Shown in pieces: positions 34,379-46,800 of a DNA stretch of 64,000 nucleotides. The position numbers were made by a program, and so were the translations under genes. Source of the DNA: Centrapalus pauciflorus. Its lineage: Eukaryota > Streptophyta > Magnoliopsida > Asterales > Asteraceae. The notes under the pieces were generated by a model. It was not told where the DNA came from, made no database searches, and saw only the letters and a list, made by a program, of their open reading frames with translations. How positions within the stretch are numbered: position 1 is the first letter of the stretch; each line of letters begins with the position of its first letter. Where the stretch lies: positions 1,522,101-1,586,100 of the forward strand of contig JAANYP010004395.1 in assembly GCA_020465985.1 (NCBI GenBank). Reading direction: 5' to 3'.

Positions 34379-35885
34379 GGCAAATTACCAAAAATAGTAA
34401 TAACTTTTGTCATTTTTATCATTAATAGTAACAATATTTATTTTCTATCATCAATAACATTAAGTTTATAGTTTTTATCGTTTATAGTAACAATTTTTTA
34501 TTTTTCTATCAATAATAGTAATTGGTGACCTACAAACCTGTTTAGCAGGTCACAACAACTTTTTAATTATCAGAAATAATAACATCTTCTCATATTTTTA
34601 CCAATAACAGTAACATATCAAATGAAACCCAACTTTATTTATTTTGGAAGTTTTTCTAAGATTTCATAAACATCAAAATAAACGCAATTTATATTTCATA
34701 ATTTGTTGTGAAATTTATAATAAAGTTTTAGTTTTTAATTTCATTTATTATTTATTTATTTAAAGTTTATATAATTACATTATTACTATATTTAGTAACT
34801 ATGTTTTTAATTTCATTAAATTTATTTATTCATAATTTTTATTTTTTCATAACCTTATAAAATTTTAATATATATTCTGAATATTTGTTATAAAATTTTA
34901 ATATATATTCTGAATATTTGTTTACGAGTAGATAATATTTGATTATTTTTCACGATTTTATATAATATGAACGAAAAAATACGAATAATTTCAATTTTCA
35001 GTTTCTCCAAACGAAAAACTATGAAACATTCTCTTTTTAGTTTTTCCGAAAAAATAATATTAACAATTTTGGTTTTTTAGTTTTTCGTTCTAAATGGATT
35101 GTAGTTTTATTTAAAAAACTAAAACTCAAAATGGGTTGAAATATTTTTCATTCAGAAAAACTATAAACTGCAATTATTCATAGTTCTTTTGTTGTTAAAA
35201 ACTAAAAAATATTGAGACTCGTTTTAATTTTTTGGTTATTTAAATAAAAAACTATGACCCATTTAGATTGGAAAAACTAAAAACTTGAACGATTTGTATT
35301 ATGTTGTTCGGAAAAACTAAGAAAAGGATGGCTCGTAGTTTTTTGATTTGGATCAGATGAAAAGTTCATATTATATATAATTGTGAATAAATAATCAAAT
35401 ATTATCTAAACGTATATATTCATAATATATACTAAAAAATGTATAAGGTTACAAAAAATAATAATTACAAATAAATAGATTTAATGAATTAAAAAAATAG
35501 TTACAAGATAGGAATAACATAATTAAATGAATTATTATAGTAGGAAAATAAAAAGTATAATTTTTACAATTTCACAAAAAAATTTGAAACATAAATTAGG
35601 TTATTTTGGTGTTTATGAAATATTAGAAAACTTAAAAAAATTGGGTTTTAATTTGATATATTACTATTATTGATAAAAATATGAAAAAAATATTAATATT
35701 TATAATAACTGAAAAGTTGTTGGTGACCTATTAAACAGGTTTGCAGGTCACCAATTACTATTATTGATAGAAAAAATAAAAATTGTTACTATAAATGATA
35801 AAAATATAAAAGTCAATGTTATTAATGATAAAAAATAAATAATGTTACTATTAATGATAAAAATGACAAAAGTTGTTACTATAAG
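34379..35885. mobile_element. Non-autonomous TIR element (about 180-bp TIRs)
   Basis: Left arm has AGTAATAACTTTTGTCATTTT, TCATTAATAGTAACA, CTATCAATAATAGTAATTGG; the right arm (about 35710-35885) is its inverse. Each arm ends inward in a GGTGACCT...AGGTCACC-like palindrome around AAACCTGTTTA. The interior is degenerate GTTCGTAGTTTTT-like repeats. Long TIRs suggest a MULE; TSD not resolved. No coding capacity. Confidence 0.75.
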
Positions 35886-36334
35886 TGAAAATTTGTTTAG
35901 ATGATAAAGTTTTAGTTTTAAGAAGGGTTAAGGTCATTTTTGACCATTCAACTTTCATTTTTGTCCCATTAAACCACTAAACTTTTTTTTTTTTACTTAT
36001 TTAACCATTAATCTTTGATTTACCGGTTTATTATGGGGTAATCTTAGGTTATTTTTACTTGCAACCTAAACAGCCGGTTAAAACCTCATCTTCATCTCAA
36101 GGTTTAGGAACCGAAGGGTTTAAACATCATCTTCATCTCATTTCTCGTTTTGATGAAGGGTTAGCAACGTTCATCTGATTTCAACGGTAATCTGCGATTT
36201 CAGGTAATCATCATCTTCATCTCTTTGAACTAGGTTAAAGGTAAACATCATCTTCATCTCATTTCTTGTTTTGAATAATCTGGCTTTGTTCGTTGATTGT
36301 TATACGTTTTCCTTATTGCTGTGTTTACTCAGAA

Positions 36335-39300
36335 ATGGCTTCTAGTTCTTCTTCCATGTCAAAAATCATTACTGTTGACCTTCATTACGGCGGGGTCTTT
36401 ATAAAGGAACCCCCGTTGTCGTATATGTGTGGTTTAGCACGGACCATTAGGAATATTGATTTTGGAGTTGTTGATTACAACATATTAGAAGAGGTCATAT
36501 CTGAAGCGACAAATCACCATTTCTCCTCACTCTATTACTGTGTTCCAAGAAAGGTTTTGAAGAAAGGACTTAGGCTGGTAAAATGTGATGTGGATATTGA
36601 CCAAATGGTACAACATGCGAATAGGAACGATGGTAGAATATGTTTGTATATGGATCATTATGAGGAAGATTTGATAGAGTTTATAGGTGAGGACAGGGAT
36701 GATGATTTGGATGGAGGACCTAAATGGGTGAAACGAACATTTGGGGGTAATCAACCAGTGGATGAAGAGCAGGAGGAAGAATTATCTGATACCTTTTCTG
36801 TTGATCATGATGATGAGGATGAAAACTTTTCAAGAAAACCAGTGGATGACCCTTTCTTGACTCAACTTTGTGGTGACCTTGATATAGGTGATAGGAAAGA
36901 AACCATCCAAAAAGAAGAAGATGCAAATAACTCAGCAGATGATCTTAGCCTAGATGAAGCTAATGAGGTTGAAGAAGAGACCATCCAAAAAGAGAATGTG
37001 TATCCTAAACATGATGCTTCAAGGGATTGGAAATTAATGAGGCCAGAGCTTGGTGATAGGTTTGAAAATGCTGCTCAATTAAAGGATTGTTTGATTAGTT
37101 ATGCAGTAGCTAATGGCTACCAATTGAGGTGGGTAAAAAACGAATCAAAAAGATTGATAGTTAGGTGTGGGGAACCTGATGGTAATTGTCCTTTTAGGCT
37201 GCATGCATCTGTTATGAGTAAAGAGAAATCTTTTCAGATCAAGTCTTTGATTGATGAACACAAGTGTGCTAGAAACTATAAGATTGGTTCCATAATATCA
37301 TCAAACTGGGTTGCCAAACACTTCATGGGGGAAATTATTCTAAATCCAAATATGCCCACAAGGAAACTACAAGATGAAATCTTAAAAAAATACAAGTGTA
37401 AGGTGAGTGTTGGATTGTGTGGAAGAGCTAAGAAAAAGGCTATGGATGAGTTTGGCTTGGGCTTGATTGAACATTATGGAAGGCTATGGGATTACGCTGA
37501 GGAGATTAGGAGGTCAAACCCAGGTAGTACAGTTAAGTTGGATGTTAATAGCATGCCAGATGGTAAAACTTACTTTAAAAGGTTTTATGTTTGTTTTAGG
37601 GGATTGAAAGATGGATGGGTTAGAGGCTGCAGAAAGGTTATAGGGTTGGATGGGTGCTTTTTAAAAGGTTTGTGCAAGGGGGAATTGTTAACTGCTGTAG
37701 GAAGAGATGCCAACAATCACATGTTCCCTATTGCTTGGGCAGTGGTTTGTGTAGAGAACAAGGATAATTGGCAGTGGTTCATTGAACTTCTAATTGATGA
37801 TATTGGCATGGAAGGTGGCCAAGGATTGACAATTATATCAGATCAGCATAAGGTAACTTTTAATTCCTTTGCATGTATTCTTTTACATTCATTCACTACT
37901 TTACATTCATTGTTTTATGTATGTAGGGTCTTATGGAGGCTGCAAAAGAAATTATTCCTTATTCAGAACATCGTCAGTGTGCAAGGCATATTTATGCCAA
38001 TTTCAAAAAAAAAATTCTCTGGTGTACTATTTAGAAACAAGTTTTGGGCAGCATGCAAGACAACAGTACCTTCAGATTTTCTTGTAAAGATGGATGAAAT
38101 CAAAAGCCTTAGTGTTGATGCTTACAATTTCTTGATTGAGAAGAATCCAAACACATGGTGTAAGGCTTACTTTGAGTTAGATAGAGCTTGTGAGGCAGTT
38201 GAGAATGGGATAAGTGAGTCTTTTAATGCTGCCATATTGGATGCCAGAAGGAAGCCAATAATATCAATGCTAGAAGAGATCAGAGTATATGTCATGGACA
38301 GGAACTACAAAATGGCAACAAAAGCTCTCAAATGGGAACATGTTATTTGTCCTGCTATTAGGAAGAAATTGGAGAAAGTTAAAAACAATCAGAGGTACAT
38401 AACTAAACCATTACATGTTCTTTGTTCTGCTTTTTCAGTTATAATGAATAAGTGGTAACATTCAAATTATTGTAGACATTGGATAGTACATGCATCTGGT
38501 GGATGTGAATTTGAAGTCAGAGATATATATGAAGCATACACAGTGGATCTTGAAAAAAAAGTTCGTTCTTGTAGACAATGGCAGATAGCAGGTACATAAC
38601 TAAACCATTACATTTGTTCTTTAAATATAAACATGTTAAAAAATAAATTCTTTTGATTGATGATTGCAGGTATACCATGTTCTCATGCAATATGTGCAAT
38701 AGGATTCATTAATGATGATATGCAGAAGTATACCAGTAGTTGGTTTAGCAAGGAGATGTTTGTTGAAGCTTATAACTATCCAATGAAGCCAATGAATGGT
38801 AGCAAAATGTGGCCAATCACAAATTACCTTAAACCATTGCCTCCCAAGGAAAGGAAGTTACCAGGAAGACCTAAATTGAAGAGAAAAAAAGATGAAAGTG
38901 AAAAGGATGAGAGGAAAACAACAAGAGTGTCAGGAGAGGGTAGAGAGATGACTTGCAAATTATGTTTGCAAAAAGGTCACAATAAGAGGTCGTGTAACAA
39001 ACAAAAAAAAGATAAAGGACCTGCCCAAGTTAAAAAGGAAAACATTGGGGTAAGTATTGCTTTTATATTGACTACTTTCATGTATTAACATTGTATCACT
39101 CATAAATTATGATTTATATATGTGAAGGAACAACATCAGAATGAAGGAGGAGAGAATGCTGGTGGACAGAATGCTGGTGGACAGAATGCTGCTGGTGGAG
39201 AGAATGCTCCTGGTGGAGAGAATGCTGTTGGTGGTGATCCAAGGGAAGGTGGGAATGAAGGGGGTCCTGATCTAAGGGATACACAAGAAACTGTTGCATC

Positions 39301-39463
39301 TGTTTGTACTGCTGATGAAGCCTATAGAAAGGCTTGTCCTGGATTATGGAAACTGAGTAAAAGAAGGGTATCACAAAGGCTGGTCAAGGAAAACTTGAAG
39401 AAAATTGTGATAACAAAAGATGGATTAGGTTTAACATCTGATAAGCCACTACATATAGAATAG
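36335..39463 (+). pseudogene. MULE transposase, five exons, one A10 frameshift
   Basis: Exons 36335-37852, 37927-38394, 38476-38591, 38670-39049 and 39128-39463, all GT-AG, would give about 938 aa if one extra A in the run of ten A at 38005-38014 is discounted; as written, the frame is lost there. Domains: PB1-like N-terminus (VDLHYGGVFIKEPPLSYMCG), acidic linker (about residues 115-225), MuDR DNA-binding part (ENAAQLKDCLISYAVANGY to about residue 350), MULE DDE core with LDGCFLKG, ISDQHK, C-2x-H (QCARH) and ISESFN, a SWIM finger (CRQW...GIPCSH), a basic stretch, and a CCHC knuckle (CKLCLQKGHNKRSC). The last exon adds an ENAGGQ-type repeat. In SWIM the usual first Cys is Arg (CGT). Nearly intact; only the single shift and that residue argue against activity. 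The ATG at 36335 follows a CAG that may be an acceptor. Confidence 0.9.
39128..39240 (+). repeat. ENAGGQ-coding minisatellite in transposase exon 5
   Basis: Imperfect 18-21-bp units GAGAATGCTGGTGGA encode E/QNA(x)GG repeats. The antisense frame across it (histidine/glutamine-rich) is a shadow. Confidence 0.85.
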
Positions 39464-39868
39464 TAGTGGGCTCATGTTTCTGGGAGTGCTTTTTGAGATG
39501 TTGGGGAACTTCTTTTTTGTAGATGTTGGCAGTGCTTTTTTTTTTGCAGCTATGTAGAAATGCTATGTTTAGTGTTGGGTCCATGTTCCCATAACACTAT
39601 GTTTATTTTGGAGTAATATAATCCTACATTGGTCAGCTTTTTTACTTGTTTTCTCTGCTTTGTATCTGTAGTGGTGAAAGATAAAAGTTTACTCTGTTGG
39701 GGGAAATGCTTTTTATGTGTATTGGTTGTGATAAAAGTTTCATTACACAATTGTACATTGACAAAAGACAAGACTTGCAAACCTGCTACTACATTCCAAT
39801 TGTACATTGACAAAAGAAAAAACTTGCAAAAGCAATGCTTTCATTGATTCTAAATCAGTACATTTAGT

Positions 39869-40372
39869 TCATGGAAAATCCAATACATTCATGTTGCATT
39901 TGAACTTCACATTTGTTGCAAACAAGACCAAACAAAATAAACACAACACAATGAAACATCTTCTATAAATAACCAATTGTTTCTTGCTTTTATACAGCTC
40001 CATTTTCATGACTTCAGTTTCGTGGAGGTCAACCATCTCTGTCTGTTTCTTCTGCAGTTCGGAATGTAAATTACATAGAGTATCCTTGTACCATTGATTC
40101 TCCATTTTAGGATCAATCCACTCAAAATATTTGCATTGCTTTGAAGTTGTCTGCAATAAGTATACATACAAGTTATCATCTTCATACATCAAAAGCTTAA
40201 CTCATCTCAAGTTACATACCTGAAAATTAGGGCACCTGAGAAACCTTCTTGATGGGTTCGTGGGTTTCCAAGAGGTGTACAAACGAGGTTTTTTCCCACA
40301 ATAACAGAGACAATCGTCATCAACCTTCAATTTATCCATGGACGAACCTGAAATAGTTGATGAAGACGCCAT
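39869..40372 (-). CDS. GRF-type zinc-finger protein with coiled coil and C-terminal TM segment (MULE accessory gene)
   Basis: Minus-strand exons 40220-40372 and 39869-40150 join over a 69-bp GT-AG intron (GTATGTAACTT...TTGCAG) into an open 144-aa frame starting MASSSTISGSSMDKLKVDDD. The GRF finger spans about residues 21-62: C-x-C-x-CG, LYTSWKPTNPSRRF, LRCP, CKYFEW. A glutamate/lysine-rich helical stretch (about 75-110, DTLCNLHSELQKKQTEMV) resembles a short coiled coil. Residues about 117-133 (CFIVLCLFCLVLFATNV) form a membrane-spanning segment. It converges on the transposase and lies wholly inside the TIRs. The same layout occurs in the MULE at 14672-20360. The role is unknown; by position it resembles the second gene of MuDR, but no sequence kinship to mudrB is claimed. 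Confidence 0.85.
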
Positions 40373-40812
40373 TCCAGTCGATCGACTCCTCCTTCTCTGC
40401 GTGATGAAATCCAGCGTATACGTCTTTTATTTTGACCTAAATAGAGATAAATATCCATCTCATTAGCTGACTCATCAAACTAAATGCCACCTAACATCAT
40501 TTATTGCCACATCATCATAATTACCGGTTAAACCTAAGATTACCCCATAATAAACCGGTAAATCAAAGATTAATGGTTAAATAAGTAATAAAAAAAGTTT
40601 AGTGGTTTAATGGGACAAAAATGAAAGTTGAATGGTCAAAAATGACCTTAACCCTTTTAAGAAAAATAAGATTGGTGATTATAAAATAAGAAAAATACGA
40701 TAAGTGATAAAAAAGTAAGAGAGAAAGAGAGTATTATAAAAAAAATATAGAGTAGATAATTATAAAGTAAGAGAGAAAATGATAAGAATATTTTTATCTA
40801 CTAAACGCAACC

Positions 40813-41161
40813 GAATCGACCCAAATAAAACAACTGGAGATGCCACAACCCATAGACCCAAAGCCGAAGCATAAGATCTTAACAAATTATTTTCTTAGAA
40901 TGTATATTGACTAAAATATTATCATAAAGACAACAAAAAAAATAAAATGAAGTATGCATATTTTATCGAGGCATATAGGCTATAAAATGAATGTGTAAAT
41001 GTACAGAAGGATGTTAATGTATATATTATCGTATCAACACGATCTTTTGTACACTCACATGTCATTTTATGGATTTCAAAGAAATGAAATGTAAGTTTTT
41101 TTTGTATTACATATACTTATAAGGTTTATTTATACATGCTATATATCGACAAAAGTTACTT
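40813..41161. other. Short AT-rich spacer
   Basis: Lies between the MITE end and the copia target duplication. Nothing recognised. Confidence 0.5.
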
Positions 41162-41166
41162 ATCTT

Positions 41167-41760
41167 TGTAGAAAACGGTATCAGAATGCAGATAACCAAA
41201 AGCAATCTTTCATTAAAACCCTAAATCAACCGGTCAGAGACCACACTATTACTTACAACGCAACCTCACTACAACACTCTCTTAATCCAATACCAACAGG
41301 TGAAGAATTACACTCACAACTTTATTACAACTGAAACTAAAAGATCTATATTAGATCTTGTACATAAAGCCCTAACAACATCAAGAACTCTACAAACTAT
41401 TCAACAATAAGAGTAAATCACAAAAACGAAAGGATGGAATCTGGTACCCTTAACATCAAGAACTTCTCTTTAAATAGAGAAACTCAACAACCAAAACATA
41501 AAGCAAATAGACTAACAACTTACTAACTTCTAGAGCCGATTAGAAGATCGAGGAGACAGAGCAACCGAAGAGACAAGGGAGGTGAAGAACAAACCTGGCG
41601 ACGCTTTGAACGATGTTAAAATGAACCTTCCAGAACCCTTTTCGCTTCCAGGTAGACGATACCCAACACAACAACCCAATTGGGCCCAATACTTCCACAA
41701 TAAACTTGGGTTGCACACTGGACAATCAACTTGGGCTTAACCTGAAAAATAACTTTAACA
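41167..41760 (-). repeat. 3' LTR of the copia element
   Basis: Minus strand runs TGTTAAAGTTATTTTTCAGG ... CGTTTTCTACA. Matches 46801-47397 throughout. Confidence 0.95.
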
Positions 41761-41767
41761 TCCCCCC

Positions 41768-44700
41768 TCAAGTTGATTGTGTAAAAACAACAACTAAGTT
41801 TAGCCTTTCACACAAAACTTTATGTTGAGTACTTGAGAGACCTTTAGTGAAAATATCAGCAGCATTATTGACAGAATCTATTTTAACAATTTTTATAATC
41901 CCGACACTTATTTTTTCACACACAAAATACAAACCAATTTCAAAATGTTTAGTCATTTTATGAAAAACAAGATTAGCACCGATTAAGATGGATGCTCTAC
42001 TGTCTAAGAACACATTTACAGGCAACTCAACAACTAAACCAAACTCACTCAATACTTTTAAAACCCAAATAATTTCAGAAATTACAGAGGCTAAAGCTCT
42101 GTATTCTGCTTCAGCAGAAGAGCGAGAAATGGTACTCTATTTTTTACTTTTTCATGAAATCAGGTTACCATTTAAAAACAAACAAAATCCAGTAACAGAT
42201 TTTCTATTCATAACAGCCTTTGCACAATCAGCATCAACAAAAGCAGATAACACAAATTTTCCCAAAGGACTCTTAGAAATCTTAAATTCCATTCCAGGAC
42301 TAGACTTCAGATATCTTAAAACTCTTAACCCGCATTTAAGATGTGACTGCCTCGGCTGATGCATAAACTGACTAAGCAAGTGAACCACATATGTAATATC
42401 AGGTCTAGTAAGAGTAAGATAGATTAACTTTCCTACATGCTTTTGATATTGAGTAACATTTGACAGCAAACTGTCAAAACTATCTTGATACCCTCTAGAA
42501 TTTACAAAGAATCCAGGATCCAGAGGATTCAAGGCTGGTTTACAACCAAGCAAACCAAACTTACTTAACAAATCCATACAATATTTTCTTTGAGTTAAAC
42601 CAATACCATTCTCAACATCGAACAGTTCAATACCCAAAAAATATTTAACTTCTCCAAGTCTTTAATTTTAGACTTTGTACTTAAAAAACTTTTAAAGTTT
42701 TCAATTTCAGTATCTATATTACCAGTAACAAATCATCAACATAAACAAGCAATGCTATAAAAACGGACTTTTCTTGTTTGATAAACAAGGAAATATCACT
42801 TTTATTTGTATGAAACCATGTTCACTCAACACAACAGTTAATTTCTCATTCCATTTTCTTGGAGCCTGATTCAACCCATACAGAGACTTAATCAATTTAC
42901 ATACCTTGGATTCACCTTTACTAAAATATCCCAACGGAGGAGTCATATAAACATCCTCAACTAAATCCCCATAAAGGAACGCATTATTTACATCTAAATG
43001 ACACAAACTCCAACCAGACTGAACAGCCAAGGTTAACAGAGACCTAATAGTTACCATATTAACCACGGGGGAAAAAGTTTCACTAAAATCTAACCCTTAT
43101 TTTTTGTTGTACCATTTTGCTACAAGCCTTGCCTCGTACCTGTCTATCTCCCCTGAAGACTTATATTAATTTCATATATCCACTTACACCCAATTGCCTT
43201 TCTATATTTAGGTAAGTTAACAAGAACCCAAGTCTCGTTCCTATACAACGCTTCCATTTCAGCGTTCATAGCATCTATCCAACATTGTTCTTTAACAGCC
43301 TCCCAATAGGTAGCAGGCTCTACCGATTTATTTAAAGTGGAAACAATACTTAAATCAATAGGAGACAGTTTAGAGTAATTTACAACTTTTTCAATGCCAT
43401 ATTTTACTTTCCCTTCTACAACATAATCATCAAATTTTTCTGGGAAAATTAGAAATTCGTGAAGACTGTCTAACAGTAACACAATCAGGTTGAGTACTAC
43501 TACTGGTTTGACCAGAGCTGCCCTTAGAACTAGGATCTTCACCAGAAAGCATTGCATTAGTGACATATGGGATATTCATAAGACTACTAGACTCTTTGTG
43601 TGTACTGCCATCACCTAAAGAAGGTGTTGCATAATACACATCAAAGAAATCTTCCCATTCATTTCTGTCACACATACCATCACTTATCTGATTATCTCTC
43701 CCTTCATCATAGAGACTTTCAAAACCTTTATGCTGCCATTTTTGTTTTTCGAAATAATTTTCAGATTTATCAAAGAAATTAATATGATCCAGATCAGAAC
43801 TAGAATTTTTATCATTCTTATCAATTTTAAAAGAAAAAACATCTTCAAAAAATTTAACATCTCTAGAAAATAAAAAATTCTTTTTTACCTAGACTATACA
43901 ATTTATATGCCTTTTTTACATTTGAAAAACCAACTAAAACACACTTTTCAGATCTACTACCAAAATTATCAATATTAGGAAGAATTTTAGCAAAACAAAG
44001 ACAGCCAAAAATTTTGAGATGAGAGAGATTTGGTCTATTATTATAAAACAACTCATAAGGAGATTTTCCACCTAGCACAGACGTGGGCAAACTGTTAATC
44101 AGATTGCATTCAGACCATAGAAAAAGAGGCAACTGACCTTGAAACAGTACGGCTCTAGCAATATTTAGAAGGTGTCTGTGCTTTCTTTCCACAACACCAT
44201 TTTGTTGTGGAGTATAAGCAAGACGTTTGATGAATAATCCCATTTTGTTTCAAGAACTCATTCATTTTATTATTCACAAACTCAGCACCGTTATCACTTC
44301 GAAAAACTTTAACAACCTTAGCAAATTGAGTTTTAAGCATATTAAAGAATACAACAACATTTTCAACTACTTCTCCTTTATTTTTTTTAACATAAAAGTC
44401 CAAACAGAGCGGGAATAATCATCAACAACAGTTAAAAAAATACCTGAAACCTTCTTTACTACTTATCTTATATGGTCCCCACATATCCAGATGAATAATG
44501 TCTCCTACTCCAGTAGTTTTATGTTCACTAAGAGGAAATGGGTTTCTAGTTTGTTTGGCTAGATGACACACCACACAAGGTTCCATCAACTTATCATTCT
44601 CAAGATTTAAATCAGTTTTAAGCACAGATAAAACTTGATCAGCAGGGTGACCAAGCCTTTTATGCCATAGACTACACGACTGAGAGCACATAAACACACT

Positions 44701-46250
44701 GGATGAAAAAGAGGCAATACCTCTAAAACTAGTTCCAAAGAAAACAACCCATCGCTTTGCTTACTAGTCCCCAAGGTCTGTTTTGAACTCAAATCCTGAA
44801 TATAGCAAAACAGTTCATCAAACACAACACAAACCCCACCATCCTTAGACAAATTATATACAGATAGCAGATTAACATGGTAATCAGGAACAACTAGAAC
44901 ACCATGCAGAATAACTTTGTCAGTTAGAGGTAAATCTCCTATTTTAACAACTTTTGCAGAGGTACCATTAGGATGACTAACAATTAAATTATAAGTTGAA
45001 ACATCAAGAATGTTGACCATGTTATTATCAGAATAAGTCATATGTTGATTTTGTACCAGAGTCAACAATCCACTCATGACTATTACAAATAGAGTTCAAA
45101 ACACAACTAGACATAATCACATTTTTAAAAATATTTTACACAGAACCTTAGAATTATAAAAGTTACCTGCCATATTTGACTTCAATGGCACATCTTTGGT
45201 TTGTTCCTCCAAAAGGCTCAACAACTTAGAAATTTGATCTTGAGAAAGAGAAGCAGGAATGCTAATGGATTCGGTTGAACCATTTGGATTTTGTAGAACA
45301 GTGTTATTATTTCTCTTTGTCCAAGTAGAGGGATACCCAACGACTTCAAAACATTTATCAACAGAATGACCAGACCTTCCACATTTAGTACACTTAACAT
45401 TACTGTTAGTTTTAGGAGGATATCCTATAATTTCAAAACATCTGTCGTGGTGTGTCCAGTTCTTAACTTTTTGTATTTTAAATCTGAGCTAGACACACCT
45501 TCTGATTGAGAGAATTTTGAGATGAAAGCAGAGGAATGACCAATGGGTTTAACATCACTAGAAGAAGAGCTCCGATGAGGTTCTTCTCTAGAGATCAAGG
45601 AAAAAGCAACCTTCACACTTGGCAAGGGATCTTGAGTTAAAACGTTGCTCCTAATAGGTTGATACGAATCATCTAAACCCATTAGGAACTGCATTAATTT
45701 TATAAGATTTATGTGTTGTTGAAAATCCTTAGAAGCATCACATACACACACAGGTAACTTTAGCATAATATCATATTGTCTCCAAAGCGAATTAAATCTG
45801 TGATAGTAATCAGACGCAGACGACCCATTCTGAGTTAAAAAATTAATTTTGTGATGTAAATTGAAAATGACAGACCCATCGACCTTATCATAAGTTTCTT
45901 TCAATTCTTTCCAGACCTCAGAGGCAATAGTAGAGTATATTTGACCACTATATAAATCATCAGACACAGACCCACGAATCCATGAAAGAACGACAGTATT
46001 GCATCTGTCCCATTAACTAGCAAGAACATCATTAGTTTGAGATTTTTTTAAAACTTCCATCAACGAAACCAACCTTGTTTTTAGTTTTTAACGCCAACAG
46101 CATGACACTAGACCATGACTTATAGTTTTTTGTTCCATTTAGTTTAAAGGCAATTAAAGGAACCCTAGTGTCACTAGCATGAAGATATAATGGATCTCTA
46201 AAATCTAGCTTACTAACTAAGGTATCATAATGTTCACCCATGTTAATCAA
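41768..46250 (-). pseudogene. Copia gag-pol polyprotein, broken
   Basis: The minus strand carries, in order, the gag N-terminus (from 46250; LNGTKNYKSWSSVMLLAL), the UBN2-type gag domain (45425-45967; ASEVWKELKETY), a CCHC knuckle near 45350-45400 (CTKCGRSGHSVDKC), a protease region, the GAG-pre-integrase finger (HKRLGHP...CVVCHLAKQ, near 44560-44670), the integrase core (HLDMWGPYK; FRSDNGAEF; TPQQNGVVERKHRH), then RVT_2 reverse transcriptase (GCKWIYEI; LDVNNAFLYGDL; YVDD in a gap between frames near 42738) and RNase H with the C-terminal AADIFTKGL motif. At least seven frame changes or stops separate the pieces, so no full polyprotein can be made. Copia order and motifs are clear; lineage was not fixed. 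Confidence 0.92.
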
Positions 46251-46800
46251 CTAACAAACCAGAACAGATAAGACCAAGAATAAAACAGAAAGCACACACA
46301 CAGAGCAGAATTAAAACAGATCCACACAATAACCACCAATAACACAGATCAGATCAAAAAACCGCATGTATACTAACCAACCGACAAGAACACACACAGA
46401 AGATATTGACCTTATGACAGGATTCCAGGACGTTCAAACGTCTGGTCAAGTCAGCTAATACCCTCAAGAAATAGTAAAAAGAATTAGGGTTCTTGTCTAT
46501 AGGCCAAGTTTGACAAGCAGGGGCAGTTGATTCCTGTCAGAACAGAAACGCCTGCAAGCAGGTACTTGCTACAACACAAGAAGAAAGAGACTTACAGAGT
46601 AATCCACATAAAGAACCTGATAATACAGATTTTACTGCGAAACCAGATTACACGAGGGTTTCAAGTCAAAATCCTAACAACGAGAACACAATGGAAGGAG
46701 CCAAACCAGGTTCAAGAACTAACACGAGAAAACTTCAAACAGACCCACACAGGATGGATTCACGGTGAAAGCCTTATCGCACAACCTAGGCTTGATACCA

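Larger units (their letters stand above)
35925..40654. mobile_element. MULE with two genes and perfect 9-bp TSD
   Basis: Begins GGGTTAAGGTCATTTTTGACC and ends with its inverse; TIRs run about 125 bp with almost no mismatch apart from a poly-T length difference. The flanks TTTTAAGAA (35916-35924 and 40655-40663) are identical, giving a 9-bp TSD. Coding content: plus-strand transposase (36335-39463) and convergent minus-strand GRF-zinc-finger gene (39869-40372), leaving about 280-400 bp of non-coding sequence at each side. Near-identical TIRs suggest recent transposition. Confidence 0.95.
34317..40812. mobile_element. Tourist-like MITE split by two later insertions
   Basis: Pieces of the MITE seen intact at 12872-13242 occur at 34317-34378 (GCATTTAGTTAACGAAAATG...ATAGTTTTTAGAAA), 35886-35924 (GTGAAAATTTGTTTAGATGATAAAG) and 40655-40812 (AAAAATAAGATTGGTGATTATAAAATAAG...ACTAAACGCAACC). 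They are separated by a 1.5-kb TIR element and a 4.73-kb MULE. Read in order, the pieces rebuild one MITE. Confidence 0.8.

Noticed and set aside
39114..39374. His/Gln/Leu-rich minus-strand frame
   Set aside because: Antisense of the ENAGGQ-coding repeat.
41988..42359. Plus-strand 123-codon frame
   Set aside because: Antisense of the copia RT/RNase H region.
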